Shown here: piece by piece, positions 1 through 6,024 of the stretch | Position numbering within the stretch: the first letter of the stretch is position 1 | Layout of the letters: each line of letters starts with the position of its first letter | From: an uncultured Acidobacteriota bacterium | GTDB lineage: Bacteria > Acidobacteriota > Terriglobia > UBA7540 | Length of the DNA stretch: 9,836 bases | Direction: 5' to 3' | Assembly (NCBI GenBank): GCA_937900045.1 | Contig: CALCEB010000262.1 | Location: 1-9,836, forward strand | Notes under the pieces: model-generated | Database searches by the model: none | What the model was told of the DNA's origin: nothing | The model's input: only the letters and a program-made list of their open reading frames with translations | Made by a program: the position numbers and the translations under genes

Positions 1-61
1 GGTTCAACTGTGTGCATTATTCTCGACCGGACCTTAAGTGAACAGCATTGCGGCTTGGCGC

Positions 62-90
62 GAAATTGTTTTGCCAGTTGAGACAATTTC
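62..90. repeat. 8-bp inverted repeat upstream of maeB (possible operator or hairpin)
   Basis: GAAATTGT at 62-69 and ACAATTTC at 83-90 are perfect reverse complements separated by 13 nt. They lie about 160-190 bp upstream of the maeB start, in DNA with no credible gene. It could be a regulator-binding site or a transcript hairpin; nothing identifies a binding protein. A weak promoter candidate (TTGAGA at 78-83, 18-nt spacer, GATACA at 102-107) begins inside the right arm. The rest of 1-248 shows no other recognisable feature. Confidence 0.35.
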
Positions 91-248
91 ATTCACTCCC
101 AGATACAAATGGCTGCAACCCAAACGAATCAAATCCACCCCGGACGTTCCCGGCTCATCGGCGGGCCAAGCCAACCAGGTCTGTGGCACAATGGCCAGTT
201 GCAGGCTTTCTTGACCGCTCAAGACTTCATCACCACGGAGAGGTTTTC

Positions 249-2537
249 ATGCAGGTACGTGAGCAGGACGCGCTGGACTACCATCGCAAAGGGCGTAAGG
301 GAAAAATCGAAATCTCGCCCACCAAGCCTTGCATGACACAGTGGGATTTGAGCCTGGCTTACACCCCGGGCGTGGCCGCGCCGTGCCTGGAGATCGCCCG
401 CAACGCGGAGCTGGGTTATGAATACACGGCCAAGGCCAATTTAGTGGCTGTGGTCACCAATGGCACCGCGGTGCTGGGTCTCGGCAATATCGGACCGCTC
501 GCTGGCAAGCCCGTGATGGAAGGCAAAGCGGTGCTTTTCAAACGGTTTGCCGATATTGACGTCTTTGACCTGGAAATCAATTCGCAGGAGCCCGAGGACA
601 TGATTCGGGTCTGCCGCCTGATCGAACCGACGTTTGGCGGGATTAATCTGGAGGACATTCGCGCCCCGGAATGCTTCGTGATTGAGCAAACCCTGCGCGA
701 GCAACTCTCCATCCCTGTCTTCCACGATGACCAACACGGAACCGCCATCATCTCCGGAGCAGCTCTCCTCAACGCCCTGGAAATCGCCGGCAAAGAGATT
801 GGCAAGGTCCGTGCGGTTTTCAATGGTGCAGGAGCCGCGGGCCTCTCCACCGCGGACCACTACGTGCGGCTCGGCATGAAAAAGGAAAACATCATCCTGT
901 GTGATGTGGACGGCGTCATTTACGAAGGACGCGAGAAAGGAATGAATCCTTACAACTCCCGCTATGCCGCCCGAACCGCAATGCGAACGCTGGCCGAAGC
1001 CATCCGCGACGCGGACATCTTTGTGGGGCTTTCGGTGGGGGGATGCGTCACCCCGGAAATGGTGCGATCCATGGCCTCGCAACCCATTATCTTTGCGATG
1101 GCCAACCCGGAGCCCGAGATCAGCTACGATGCCGCGAAATCGGCGCGGCCTGGCGCCATTGTGGCTACCGGCCGGTCTGACTTTCCCAACCAAGTCAATA
1201 ACGTCTTGGGATTCCCATTCATCTTCCGGGGAGCTTTGGACGTGCGCGCTCGCGCCATCAATGAAGACATGCAAATCGCGGCAACGCGGGCCTTGGCGGC
1301 CATCGCCAAGGAAGATGTTCCGGACTCGGTGTTGCGAGCCTACGGCGTGGGGAGTTTGCACTTCGGACCGGAATACTTTATTCCTAAGCCTTTTGACCCG
1401 CGGGTTTTCATTTGGGAGTCTTCCGCGGTAGCGGAAGCAGCCATGAAAAGCGGCGTGGCTCGCATCCAAATTGATCTGGAAGCGTATCGGGACCAGCTTT
1501 CGCGCCGTCTGGGGCGAACCTCCGAAGTGATGCAGGGTGTCCACAGCCGCGCCCGTTCCGCTCCCAAGCGGATTGTGTTTTCCGAGGGCGAACACCCGAA
1601 AATCATCCGCGCCGCTCATCAGATTATTGAGGAACGCATCGCGCAGCCCATTCTGATTGGCCGTCCCGAAATCATTGAGGCCCGGTCCAAAGAGCTGGGC
1701 CTTGCCCTTCGCGACACCGTCATCATCCAACCGGAAGCCTCTTCGAAATTGCAGGACTATGCCTCCGCGCTATACAACCTGCGGCAGCGCCGCGGCATCA
1801 CGCGAAGCGAAGCTCACGAGCAAATCGTGAATCCCAACTATTTCGGGGCTATGATGGTGCGCATGGCGGATGCCGATGGCCTGCTGGCCGGCGTTTCCCA
1901 ACACTATCCGGACACCATCCGGCCCGCCCTTGCCATCATCAACACCCGCCCCGGCGTGCGGAGGGTTTGTGGGGTTTATGTGATCCTTACCAAGAAACAG
2001 GTCTTCTTTTTCGCGGACACCACCGTGAACATCGAACCATCCTCCGAAGATCTGGCGGAGATTGCCGCCCTGGCTGCCGAGGTGGCCCGCGAATTCAATT
2101 TTGAGCCGCGAGTGGCCATGCTCTCCTTCTCAAGTTTCGGGAGCACTCGCCACCCCGCAACCGAGAGAGTCCGGCTGGCCACTGAGATCGTGAAGCGCCG
2201 CGCGCCGGACATGTGTGTGGATGGTGAAATGATGGCGGACGTTGCTGTCATGCCCGAATTGTTGAGTGAAGATTACCCGTTTTCAACACTCAAAGGGGGA
2301 GCGAACGTCCTGATCTTTCCGGACCTGAACGCCGCTAATATCGCCTACAAGCTGATGATGAGGATTGGCGGAGCGGAGGCGTTGGGACCGATCCTGATGG
2401 GGCTCTCGAAGCCCGTTCACGTGCTGCAACGTGGGGCGGCTGTGGAAGAAATCGTCAATATGGCCGCCATCGCCGTGGTCCACGCGCAAGAAAATGAGGG
2501 GGAGCGGCAACGGCCTTCGGTAGCTCCGCAGTCGTGA
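249..2537 (+). CDS. maeB: NADP-dependent malic enzyme with C-terminal phosphotransacetylase-like domain
   Basis: A 762-residue cytoplasmic enzyme that oxidatively decarboxylates malate to pyruvate and CO2, normally producing NADPH. Visible malic-enzyme features are SLAYTPGVA with the likely catalytic Tyr38, MEGKAVLF with Lys93, the metal-binding NLEDI (Glu135, Asp136) and HDDQHGT (Asp160/161), and the nucleotide-binding GAGAAG at 193-198. From about residue 440 (RIVFSEGEHPKI) a phosphotransacetylase-like domain runs to about 745 and includes SFSSFGS (626-632). In the MaeB family this domain is regulatory, sensing acetyl-CoA, rather than catalytic. The length matches the family (about 760). 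The frame is open back to position 48, but ATG 249 is chosen because GGAGAGG lies 5 nt upstream and homology begins there (QDALDYHRKGRKGKIEI). It stands alone and converges on the gene ending at 2569. No lesion was seen. Confidence 0.95.
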   Translation: MQVREQDALDYHRKGRKGKIEISPTKPCMTQWDLSLAYTPGVAAPCLEIARNAELGYEYTAKANLVAVVTNGTAVLGLGNIGPLAGKPVMEGKAVLFKRFADIDVFDLEINSQEPEDMIRVCRLIEPTFGGINLEDIRAPECFVIEQTLREQLSIPVFHDDQHGTAIISGAALLNALEIAGKEIGKVRAVFNGAGAAGLSTADHYVRLGMKKENIILCDVDGVIYEGREKGMNPYNSRYAARTAMRTLAEAIRDADIFVGLSVGGCVTPEMVRSMASQPIIFAMANPEPEISYDAAKSARPGAIVATGRSDFPNQVNNVLGFPFIFRGALDVRARAINEDMQIAATRALAAIAKEDVPDSVLRAYGVGSLHFGPEYFIPKPFDPRVFIWESSAVAEAAMKSGVARIQIDLEAYRDQLSRRLGRTSEVMQGVHSRARSAPKRIVFSEGEHPKIIRAAHQIIEERIAQPILIGRPEIIEARSKELGLALRDTVIIQPEASSKLQDYASALYNLRQRRGITRSEAHEQIVNPNYFGAMMVRMADADGLLAGVSQHYPDTIRPALAIINTRPGVRRVCGVYVILTKKQVFFFADTTVNIEPSSEDLAEIAALAAEVAREFNFEPRVAMLSFSSFGSTRHPATERVRLATEIVKRRAPDMCVDGEMMADVAVMPELLSEDYPFSTLKGGANVLIFPDLNAANIAYKLMMRIGGAEALGPILMGLSKPVHVLQRGAAVEEIVNMAAIAVVHAQENEGERQRPSVAPQS

Positions 2538-2568
2538 TGGCCACGGTCTTTCACGACGCCTGTTTATC

Positions 2569-3378
2569 TCAACTCCCAGCAAAGGCTGGGCGCAGCGTAT
2601 GGGAGCTGGTCACTTTTCCGCCATTTGAAACATGAGTGTTCACCAGCTCGCCGACGTAACGCGCCAGTTCAGCGTCGTTGCTGCCCACCAGGATTGTGAC
2701 GGACCCGGAGGGCGCGTTGAGCGCGCCAGCCACGCCTGGCGCCAGAACCGGTTGCGCTGCCCCAACCTCACTGGCAGTTGCCGTCGCGGATCTTGAGGAA
2801 CGCGGACCGAGCTGGCCGCTTCCGGAACCTGTCAAGTCGCCAGGTATAGCGCCTCCGGCAATTCCCGCCACCCCGCCCACGACTGCCCACTCAGCGGCGG
2901 ACGCGAATGCCGCGGTTGCCGCTGGAAAATTCATTTCCGCAAGGCGCAGAAATCCCAGCGCCGTGGCTTTCACCGCCTGCAACTCGGCTTCGGCGCTGAT
3001 TGAAGCCGCCAACTGCTTCAGGACCATTTCCATCGATGCCGCGAAGGATGTTCCATAGACCATGGCCGCGGCCATTGAGGACGCGAACCCCTGCTCCAAA
3101 TTGGAAAACGCCACCTCGGAAACCAGCCCCAGATTCTGGAGTGAGGCAGCGGCGGCCTGCAATGCTGGCGGCAACTGGTCGCCAAATGCGACGACCCCTT
3201 GGAGCATGCGCGAGTATTGATTGGAGCCTGCCTCCGCCAGCGCCATGCCACGAGTCAGACCCTCCAGCGAGATGCGATGCTGCTCCGCTGACTTTGCTGC
3301 TTCCTTTTGTTGGCTAGCGACTTCCTTCAAGTTTTGAATTTCTTCCCGGTACGCCTCATTATTACCTTTTGACGGCAT
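2569..3378 (-). CDS. Orphan protein resembling the C-terminal region of a phage tail tape measure protein
   Basis: A 269-residue protein. Residues about 6-35 are charged and heptad-like (REEIQNLKEVASQQKEAAKS), suggesting a coiled coil. Residues 60-150 are Ala/Leu-rich helices, including MVYGTSFAASMEMVLKQLAAS. Residues about 149-180 form a small-residue hydrophobic stretch (AEWAVVGGVAGIAGGAIPG). A Gly/Ser/Ala-rich linker follows to about 218, then a compact tail (VTILVGSNDAELARYVGELVN). This order resembles C-terminal regions of phage tape measure proteins, but those usually have several hundred to over a thousand residues. ATG 3378 is chosen over the in-frame TTG at 3384 because AAAGGA lies 9 nt upstream of it. 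No tail, capsid or integrase genes adjoin, so it may be a prophage remnant or a domesticated gene. Recognition is by composition and order, not by diagnostic residues, so function remains open. Confidence 0.6.
   Translation of the reverse strand: MPSKGNNEAYREEIQNLKEVASQQKEAAKSAEQHRISLEGLTRGMALAEAGSNQYSRMLQGVVAFGDQLPPALQAAAASLQNLGLVSEVAFSNLEQGFASSMAAAMVYGTSFAASMEMVLKQLAASISAEAELQAVKATALGFLRLAEMNFPAATAAFASAAEWAVVGGVAGIAGGAIPGDLTGSGSGQLGPRSSRSATATASEVGAAQPVLAPGVAGALNAPSGSVTILVGSNDAELARYVGELVNTHVSNGGKVTSSHTLRPAFAGS
2575..2590. other. Short hairpin at the convergent gene ends
   Basis: CCCAGC (2575-2580) and GCTGGG (2585-2590) form a perfect 6-bp stem around a 4-nt loop. It lies inside the last codons of the minus-strand gene and 38 bp past the maeB stop. 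It is the only stem seen near the two convergent stop codons, which are 31 bp apart. It lacks a T-run on either strand, so calling it a terminator would go beyond the evidence. Confidence 0.25.
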
Positions 3379-3412
3379 GAGCAAACATCCTTTTTCCCTG
3401 TTCCAGAACTTA

Positions 3413-3550
3413 CCCGGTCCAACCGGGCGGCAATGCTGCCCTCATGACTCCTGCCATGAAACCAAGGCAAAGGCGCACCATAACCGTTCCGGCCTGAACG
3501 GGGCCTTCTTTGCGAGGGGAAACGGCTACCAGCCCTTACGGGCCAGAGCC
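3413..3550 (-). ncRNA. Candidate structured 5' leader of the tape-measure-like gene
   Basis: Between the predicted start of transcription (about 3564) and ATG 3378 the minus strand carries five stems in 138 nt. In plus coordinates: (1) 3524-3527 with 3547-3550, enclosing GCCC-GTAA-GGGC, a GNRA-type loop; (2) 3484-3489 with 3496-3501, enclosed by 3467-3474 with 3503-3513 around a 3-nt bulge; (3) 3442-3446 with 3455-3459; (4) 3429-3432 with 3437-3440; (5) 3413-3418 with 3422-3427, CCCGGT/ACCGGG. The last stem ends about 20 nt before the ribosome binding site. This density suggests a cis-regulatory RNA. I compared it by eye with c-di-GMP-I, SAM, cobalamin, ZTP and other riboswitch consensus patterns and found no convincing match. 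The fold is inferred by reading only. Confidence 0.35.
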
Positions 3551-3570
3551 GCGTGGCGACGTTACCCATA

Positions 3571-3599
3571 AGTATACAGTATGTGTACTGAGTTGTCAA
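3571..3599 (-). promoter_or_regulatory. Near-consensus sigma-70 promoter for the tape-measure-like gene, with an overlapping palindrome
   Basis: On the minus strand TTGACA (3599-3594) and TATACT (3576-3571) are separated by exactly 17 nt, giving a perfect -35 and a 5/6 -10. Transcription would start near 3564, leaving a leader of about 185 nt. A 19-bp imperfect palindrome, AGTATACA-gta-TGTGTACT (3571-3589, one mismatch), covers the -10 and most of the spacer. That is a classical repressor position, so this strong promoter is probably held off by an unknown regulator. The first mobile element ends 15 bp outside the -35. Confidence 0.75.
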
Positions 3600-3614
3600 T
3601 ATAAATGTATATCG

Positions 3615-3723
3615 GGTAGTGTCTCAGTTTCTTTGCTGTAGCGGCGCTCTATGAGCGCCGAACTTGTAACCTCAACGACTTCCGGCGCTCATAGAGCGCC
3701 GCTACAGCAAACTGAGTCACTAC
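3615..3723. mobile_element. Palindromic MITE-like element, copy 1 (intact, with 9-bp target duplication)
   Basis: A 109-bp element with ends GGTAGTG and CACTAC. Arms 3616-3660 and 3683-3723 are reverse complements, apart from a 4-nt insertion in the left arm and one mismatch. Each arm also contains its own hairpin: CGGCGCTC/GAGCGCCG around TAT (3642-3660) and around ATA (3683-3701). The element can therefore fold as one long stem or two short ones. TGTATATCG is repeated exactly at 3606-3614 and 3724-3732, immediately outside the ends, which indicates a 9-bp target-site duplication. There is no transposase gene, so movement would need a transposase in trans. It lies between the lacI-family stop codon and the promoter at 3571-3599. 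Confidence 0.8.
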
Positions 3724-3768
3724 TGTATATCGATGAGAGTTGGCTGGTTTTCGCCAGGGAAGGAAGTG

Positions 3769-4896
3769 CTATCCCTCGGCTTTTCCTAGGCGAACGGCGG
3801 AGCTGGAAGGACGCAGCACAGGCGGAGCGCAGGATTGGCGCACAATTAACTGAGTCGAAAGGGTTTGCTCGCCACCTGTGACCCCACGCCCTTCAATCTG
3901 TTCAATCAGCAGACGAGCCGCGGCCATGCCGATTTCCCTTGCGGGCTGGCGAACCATGGTGATCTGCGGACGAAGCAGCGGCGCCCAGTAGAAATCGTCG
4001 AAACCCAGCAGACTCACTTCGTCCGGACAAACCACCTTTAACTCCTGAATCGCCTGGAAGGCGCCAAGGGTCATCATGTTGTTGGTGCAGAAAATGGCAG
4101 TAGGCCGGTCCGGCAGGGTGAGCAGCTCGATGGCCTCGCGGTGGCCGCTGACCATGCGGTTGTCTCCCCGGCGCACCAGCGTAGGGTCAACCGGCACATG
4201 GCCGCCCCGCACGGCGCGGCGATAGCCTTCCAGCCGGTCGGCAGCGGTGGGCGCCGTCTCCGGCCCAGCCACAATGCCAATCCGCCGGTGGCCCAGGCTC
4301 ATCAGGTAGCGCGTGGCGTCAAACGCCGCCACCGTGTTGTCCACTCCCACGTGTCCGGCCGCCGCGTCGCGCGTGTGGGAAAAACGGTCTGCATAAACCA
4401 CCGGAATTTCTCCCAGCAAATCCCGGATGTTTCGGCATTGGTCGTCTGCGGCGGGAATGCGAATGACGCCATCCACGCGGCGGCGGTGGAAAGTATCCAG
4501 ATAGACTTGCTCCTCCGCCCAACGGTCGCGGGAATCGCCAATCAGCAAAGTGTAATGAGCAGCCGAAGCATAGTCCTTCATACCCTGCAGAATTTCCGTG
4601 TAGAAGCTGTTGGAAAGGTCGGGAACCACAACCCCCAGGGTGTGGGTGCGTTGCAGGCGCAAGCCCCGCGCCAGGTCGTTGGGACGGTAGCCTAGCCGCC
4701 GGATCGCGCGCTCAATGCGTAGGCGCATGGCCGCGCTCACGTAGTCCGTGTTGTTGATCGCCGCCGAAACGGTGGAGATCGAGGCGCCCGCGGTCCTGGC
4801 TACGTCACGGATCGTGACATGCTTTCCACTGTGCTTCGCTCTTCCCTTGGCCGAACGCTTGCGGGAAGGCGGCTCACGTCTCTTTGCAGGTCTCAT
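3769..4896 (-). CDS. LacI-family transcriptional repressor
   Basis: A 375-residue DNA-binding regulator. Residues 27-47 (VTIRDVARTAGASISTVSAAI) form the typical LacI helix-turn-helix, followed by the hinge segment RPNDLARGLR at 71-80. From LGVVVPDLSNSFYTEILQGM (87 on) there is a periplasmic-binding-protein-like effector domain, including DGVIRIPA, GHRRIGIVAG, AIFCTNNMMTLGA and VSLLGFDDFYWAPLLRPQITMV. The N-terminus has an extra basic tail of about 26 residues rich in Arg and Lys. ATG 4896 is preferred because GAGGTGG lies 9 nt upstream; the longer in-frame start at 4944 has no properly spaced ribosome site. Family members bind sugars or nucleosides, but no transport or catabolic gene adjoins, so the ligand and targets cannot be named. 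It sits between two copies of the palindromic element. Confidence 0.93.
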   Translation of the reverse strand: MRPAKRREPPSRKRSAKGRAKHSGKHVTIRDVARTAGASISTVSAAINNTDYVSAAMRLRIERAIRRLGYRPNDLARGLRLQRTHTLGVVVPDLSNSFYTEILQGMKDYASAAHYTLLIGDSRDRWAEEQVYLDTFHRRRVDGVIRIPAADDQCRNIRDLLGEIPVVYADRFSHTRDAAAGHVGVDNTVAAFDATRYLMSLGHRRIGIVAGPETAPTAADRLEGYRRAVRGGHVPVDPTLVRRGDNRMVSGHREAIELLTLPDRPTAIFCTNNMMTLGAFQAIQELKVVCPDEVSLLGFDDFYWAPLLRPQITMVRQPAREIGMAAARLLIEQIEGRGVTGGEQTLSTQLIVRQSCAPPVLRPSSSAVRLGKAEG

Positions 4897-4931
4897 GGGC
4901 GCATTCCACCTCAAAGGCTCAGGCGGCGAAA

Positions 4932-4965
4932 GGCAGCATACCATCCTGCGCGGAAAAATGCTGCC
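4932..4965. promoter_or_regulatory. Inverted repeat upstream of the LacI-family gene, possible autoregulatory site
   Basis: GGCAGCAT (4932-4939) and ATGCTGCC (4958-4965) are perfect 8-bp reverse complements 18 nt apart, located 36-69 bp upstream of the regulator's start. LacI-type operators usually have closer half-sites with a central CG, so this spacing is not typical. It may instead form a leader hairpin. No convincing -35/-10 pair was seen for this gene. Confidence 0.3.
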
Positions 4966-4978
4966 CGGAGCGAAATCA

Positions 4979-5083
4979 GATAGTGATGCAGTTTGCTGTA
5001 GCGGCGCTCTATGAGCGCCGAATTTTATTTATCAACATCTTCCGGCGCTCATAGCGCGCCGCTACAGCAAACTGCGACACTAC
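4979..5083. mobile_element. Palindromic MITE-like element, copy 2 (no target duplication)
   Basis: The same element as copy 1: ends GATAGTG and CACTAC, with arms GCTGTAGCGGCGCTC... and ...GAGCGCCGCTACAGC converging on an AT-rich centre (about 5021-5040). The right inner hairpin carries one substitution (GCGCGCCG for GAGCGCCG at 5054-5061). The flanking 9-mers (GCGAAATCA and CTCCAGGGT) do not match, so this copy is older, decayed, or was joined to new DNA by recombination between copies. It lies in the divergent gap between the LacI-family gene and vapB, 17 bp before the vapB -35. Confidence 0.75.
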
Positions 5084-5100
5084 CTCCAGGGTTTTTTCTC

Positions 5101-5130
5101 TTGATTTTGTATATACTTAACGTATATATT
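5101..5130 (+). promoter_or_regulatory. vapBC promoter, probably leaderless
   Basis: TTGATT (5101-5106) and TATATT (5125-5130) are separated by 18 nt. The expected transcription start falls at about 5136-5138, on or next to the vapB ATG at 5138. No Shine-Dalgarno sequence precedes that ATG (TTAACTCTT), so the antitoxin message is probably leaderless. Confidence 0.55.
5110..5128. promoter_or_regulatory. vapBC operator palindrome
   Basis: TATATAC (5110-5116) and GTATATA (5122-5128) are perfect 7-bp reverse complements around TTAAC. The palindrome fills the spacer and overlaps the -10 of the vapBC promoter. VapB antitoxins of the AbrB/SpoVT fold bind such palindromes with VapC to repress their own operon, so autoregulation is the natural reading. 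Confidence 0.65.
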
Positions 5131-5137
5131 AACTCTT

Positions 5138-5368
5138 ATGGCTACCACCAAGGTCTTTCGAAGCGGCAATTCCAAGGCGGTGCGGATTCCACGTCAGTTC
5201 CAAATCCCAACTGGGGAAGTGGAAATCTTCCAGCGCGGGAACGAATTGGTGGTGCGGCAGAAGTCGCGCAACTTGGCCCAGGCATTTGAATTGCTCACTG
5301 GACTGTCCAAGGACTTTTTCAGCAAGGGCCGAAAACAGCCCCGGCCGGGTCAACGGGTTCGGCTATGA
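5138..5368 (+). CDS. vapB: VapB-type antitoxin, AbrB/SpoVT-fold DNA-binding protein
   Basis: A 76-residue antitoxin. Residues 4-40 (TKVFRSGNSKAVRIP to NELVVR) match the swapped-hairpin AbrB/MazE-type DNA-binding domain, with the signature SGNSKAVRIP at 9-18. The C-terminal half (LAQAFELLTGLSKDFF, then a basic tail) is the part that in this family wraps around and inhibits the PIN toxin. ATG 5138 is the only start that gives the full domain. The gene ends in an ATGA overlap with vapC, implying coupled translation. Family and partner are both clear. Confidence 0.93.
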   Translation: MATTKVFRSGNSKAVRIPRQFQIPTGEVEIFQRGNELVVRQKSRNLAQAFELLTGLSKDFFSKGRKQPRPGQRVRL

Positions 5369-5769
5369 TGCGATTCCTCCTCGATACGGACATCTGCATT
5401 TACATTGCAAAACAGCGGCCCGCCTCCGTCCAATCCCGGTTGCGCCGGTTGCAGCCCGGCGACGTTGGCATGTCCGTCATCACTTTTCTGGAACTTGTTT
5501 ACGGCGCCTGGAAAAGCCAGCAATTCGAATCGAACCTGGAAAGGATCGAGCAATTGCGAACCGTGATCCCCGCGTTGCCCTTGGATAGCGAGGCAGCCAG
5601 CTACTACGGCCGGCTTCGCACGGACCTTGAAAGGAAAGGAGCTGCTATCGGCGCTTATGACCTCCTGATTGCCGCCCACGCCTTGAGCGAAGATTTAACC
5701 TTGGTCACTAACAACGTCCGGGAGTTTTCCCGTGTTGAAGGGTTGCGCGTTAAAAATTGGGCATTGTGA
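5365..5769 (+). CDS. vapC: VapC-type PIN-domain ribonuclease toxin
   Basis: A 134-residue PIN-domain toxin, the usual VapC length. The acidic metal-binding set is present: Asp7 in FLLDTDICIYI, Glu43 in FLELVYGAW and Asp99 in GAYDLLIAAHA. The usual fourth motif appears as TNNVREFSRV (115-124). These residues predict an intact Mg2+-dependent endoribonuclease. VapC proteins cleave tRNA or rRNA sites and stop growth when VapB is degraded. Its RNA target cannot be read from sequence. The start at 5365 overlaps the vapB stop by 4 nt; an adjacent ATG at 5368 is also possible. Confidence 0.94.
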   Translation: MMRFLLDTDICIYIAKQRPASVQSRLRRLQPGDVGMSVITFLELVYGAWKSQQFESNLERIEQLRTVIPALPLDSEAASYYGRLRTDLERKGAAIGAYDLLIAAHALSEDLTLVTNNVREFSRVEGLRVKNWAL

Positions 5770-6024
5770 ATGGGCTCGAAGTAACCTCCTGCCTGGGGAA
5801 TCCGCTCAGGCAAGAAATCTTCAAGCTTGTGAGCTGACGGCGACTGGCGCAGACTCTACCCTGCATCCTGGCCAAGCGCCAACCCTTCGTTCTCAACTCT
5901 GCAATCGCAAACCCCAGATTGAACTCCCTGCTTTGGCCATCCGATCTTGAAATGCACTCCCGTCCGGGTCAGCGAGTCAGCAGGCTTGCGCCTCGTCCCA
6001 GTTGCGAACTCAGCCTGATTTTCC
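5770..6024. other. Intergenic stretch after vapC without a recognised gene
   Basis: No convincing coding frame occurs here. The only structure seen is a 6-bp inverted repeat, TGCCTG (5790-5795) and CAGGCA (5807-5812), about 20 bp after the vapC stop. It has no T-run and is a weak terminator candidate at best. The stretch ends with TGATTTTCC at 6016-6024, the left target duplication of the third element copy. Confidence 0.5.

Noticed and set aside
34..222. Minus-strand open frame upstream of maeB (62 codons)
   Set aside because: It has no recognisable family or convincing ribosome site, and it overlaps the maeB upstream region.
441..1730. Long minus-strand open frame opposite maeB (429 codons)
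   Set aside because: It is antisense to a full-length, well-conserved enzyme gene and has no recognisable domain. It is a product of GC-rich codon use.
3413..3550. c-di-GMP-I (GEMM) riboswitch in the minus-strand leader
   Set aside because: A CGCAAAG motif and a GNRA-capped stem are present, but the required order and the 3' GGNAGCCGGGUUNCC-type stem are absent. Other familiar riboswitch motifs were also not found, so no family name is given.
3327..3599. Open frame on the minus strand over the leader of the tape-measure-like gene (90 codons)
   Set aside because: Its first codon is the -35 box itself, its ATG at 3569 falls at the -10 edge, and the protein is Arg/Ser-rich without domain character. 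It overlaps the real start at 3378. It is best explained by leader RNA structure.
4897..4944. Longer N-terminus of the LacI-family gene starting at 4944
   Set aside because: The ATG at 4944 has AGG directly abutting it with no spacing, and the extra 16 residues have no family similarity. ATG 4896 has a properly spaced GAGGTGG.
5732..5950. Small plus-strand open frame overlapping the vapC end
   Set aside because: It begins inside vapC in another frame, has no ribosome site, and its composition is not protein-like.
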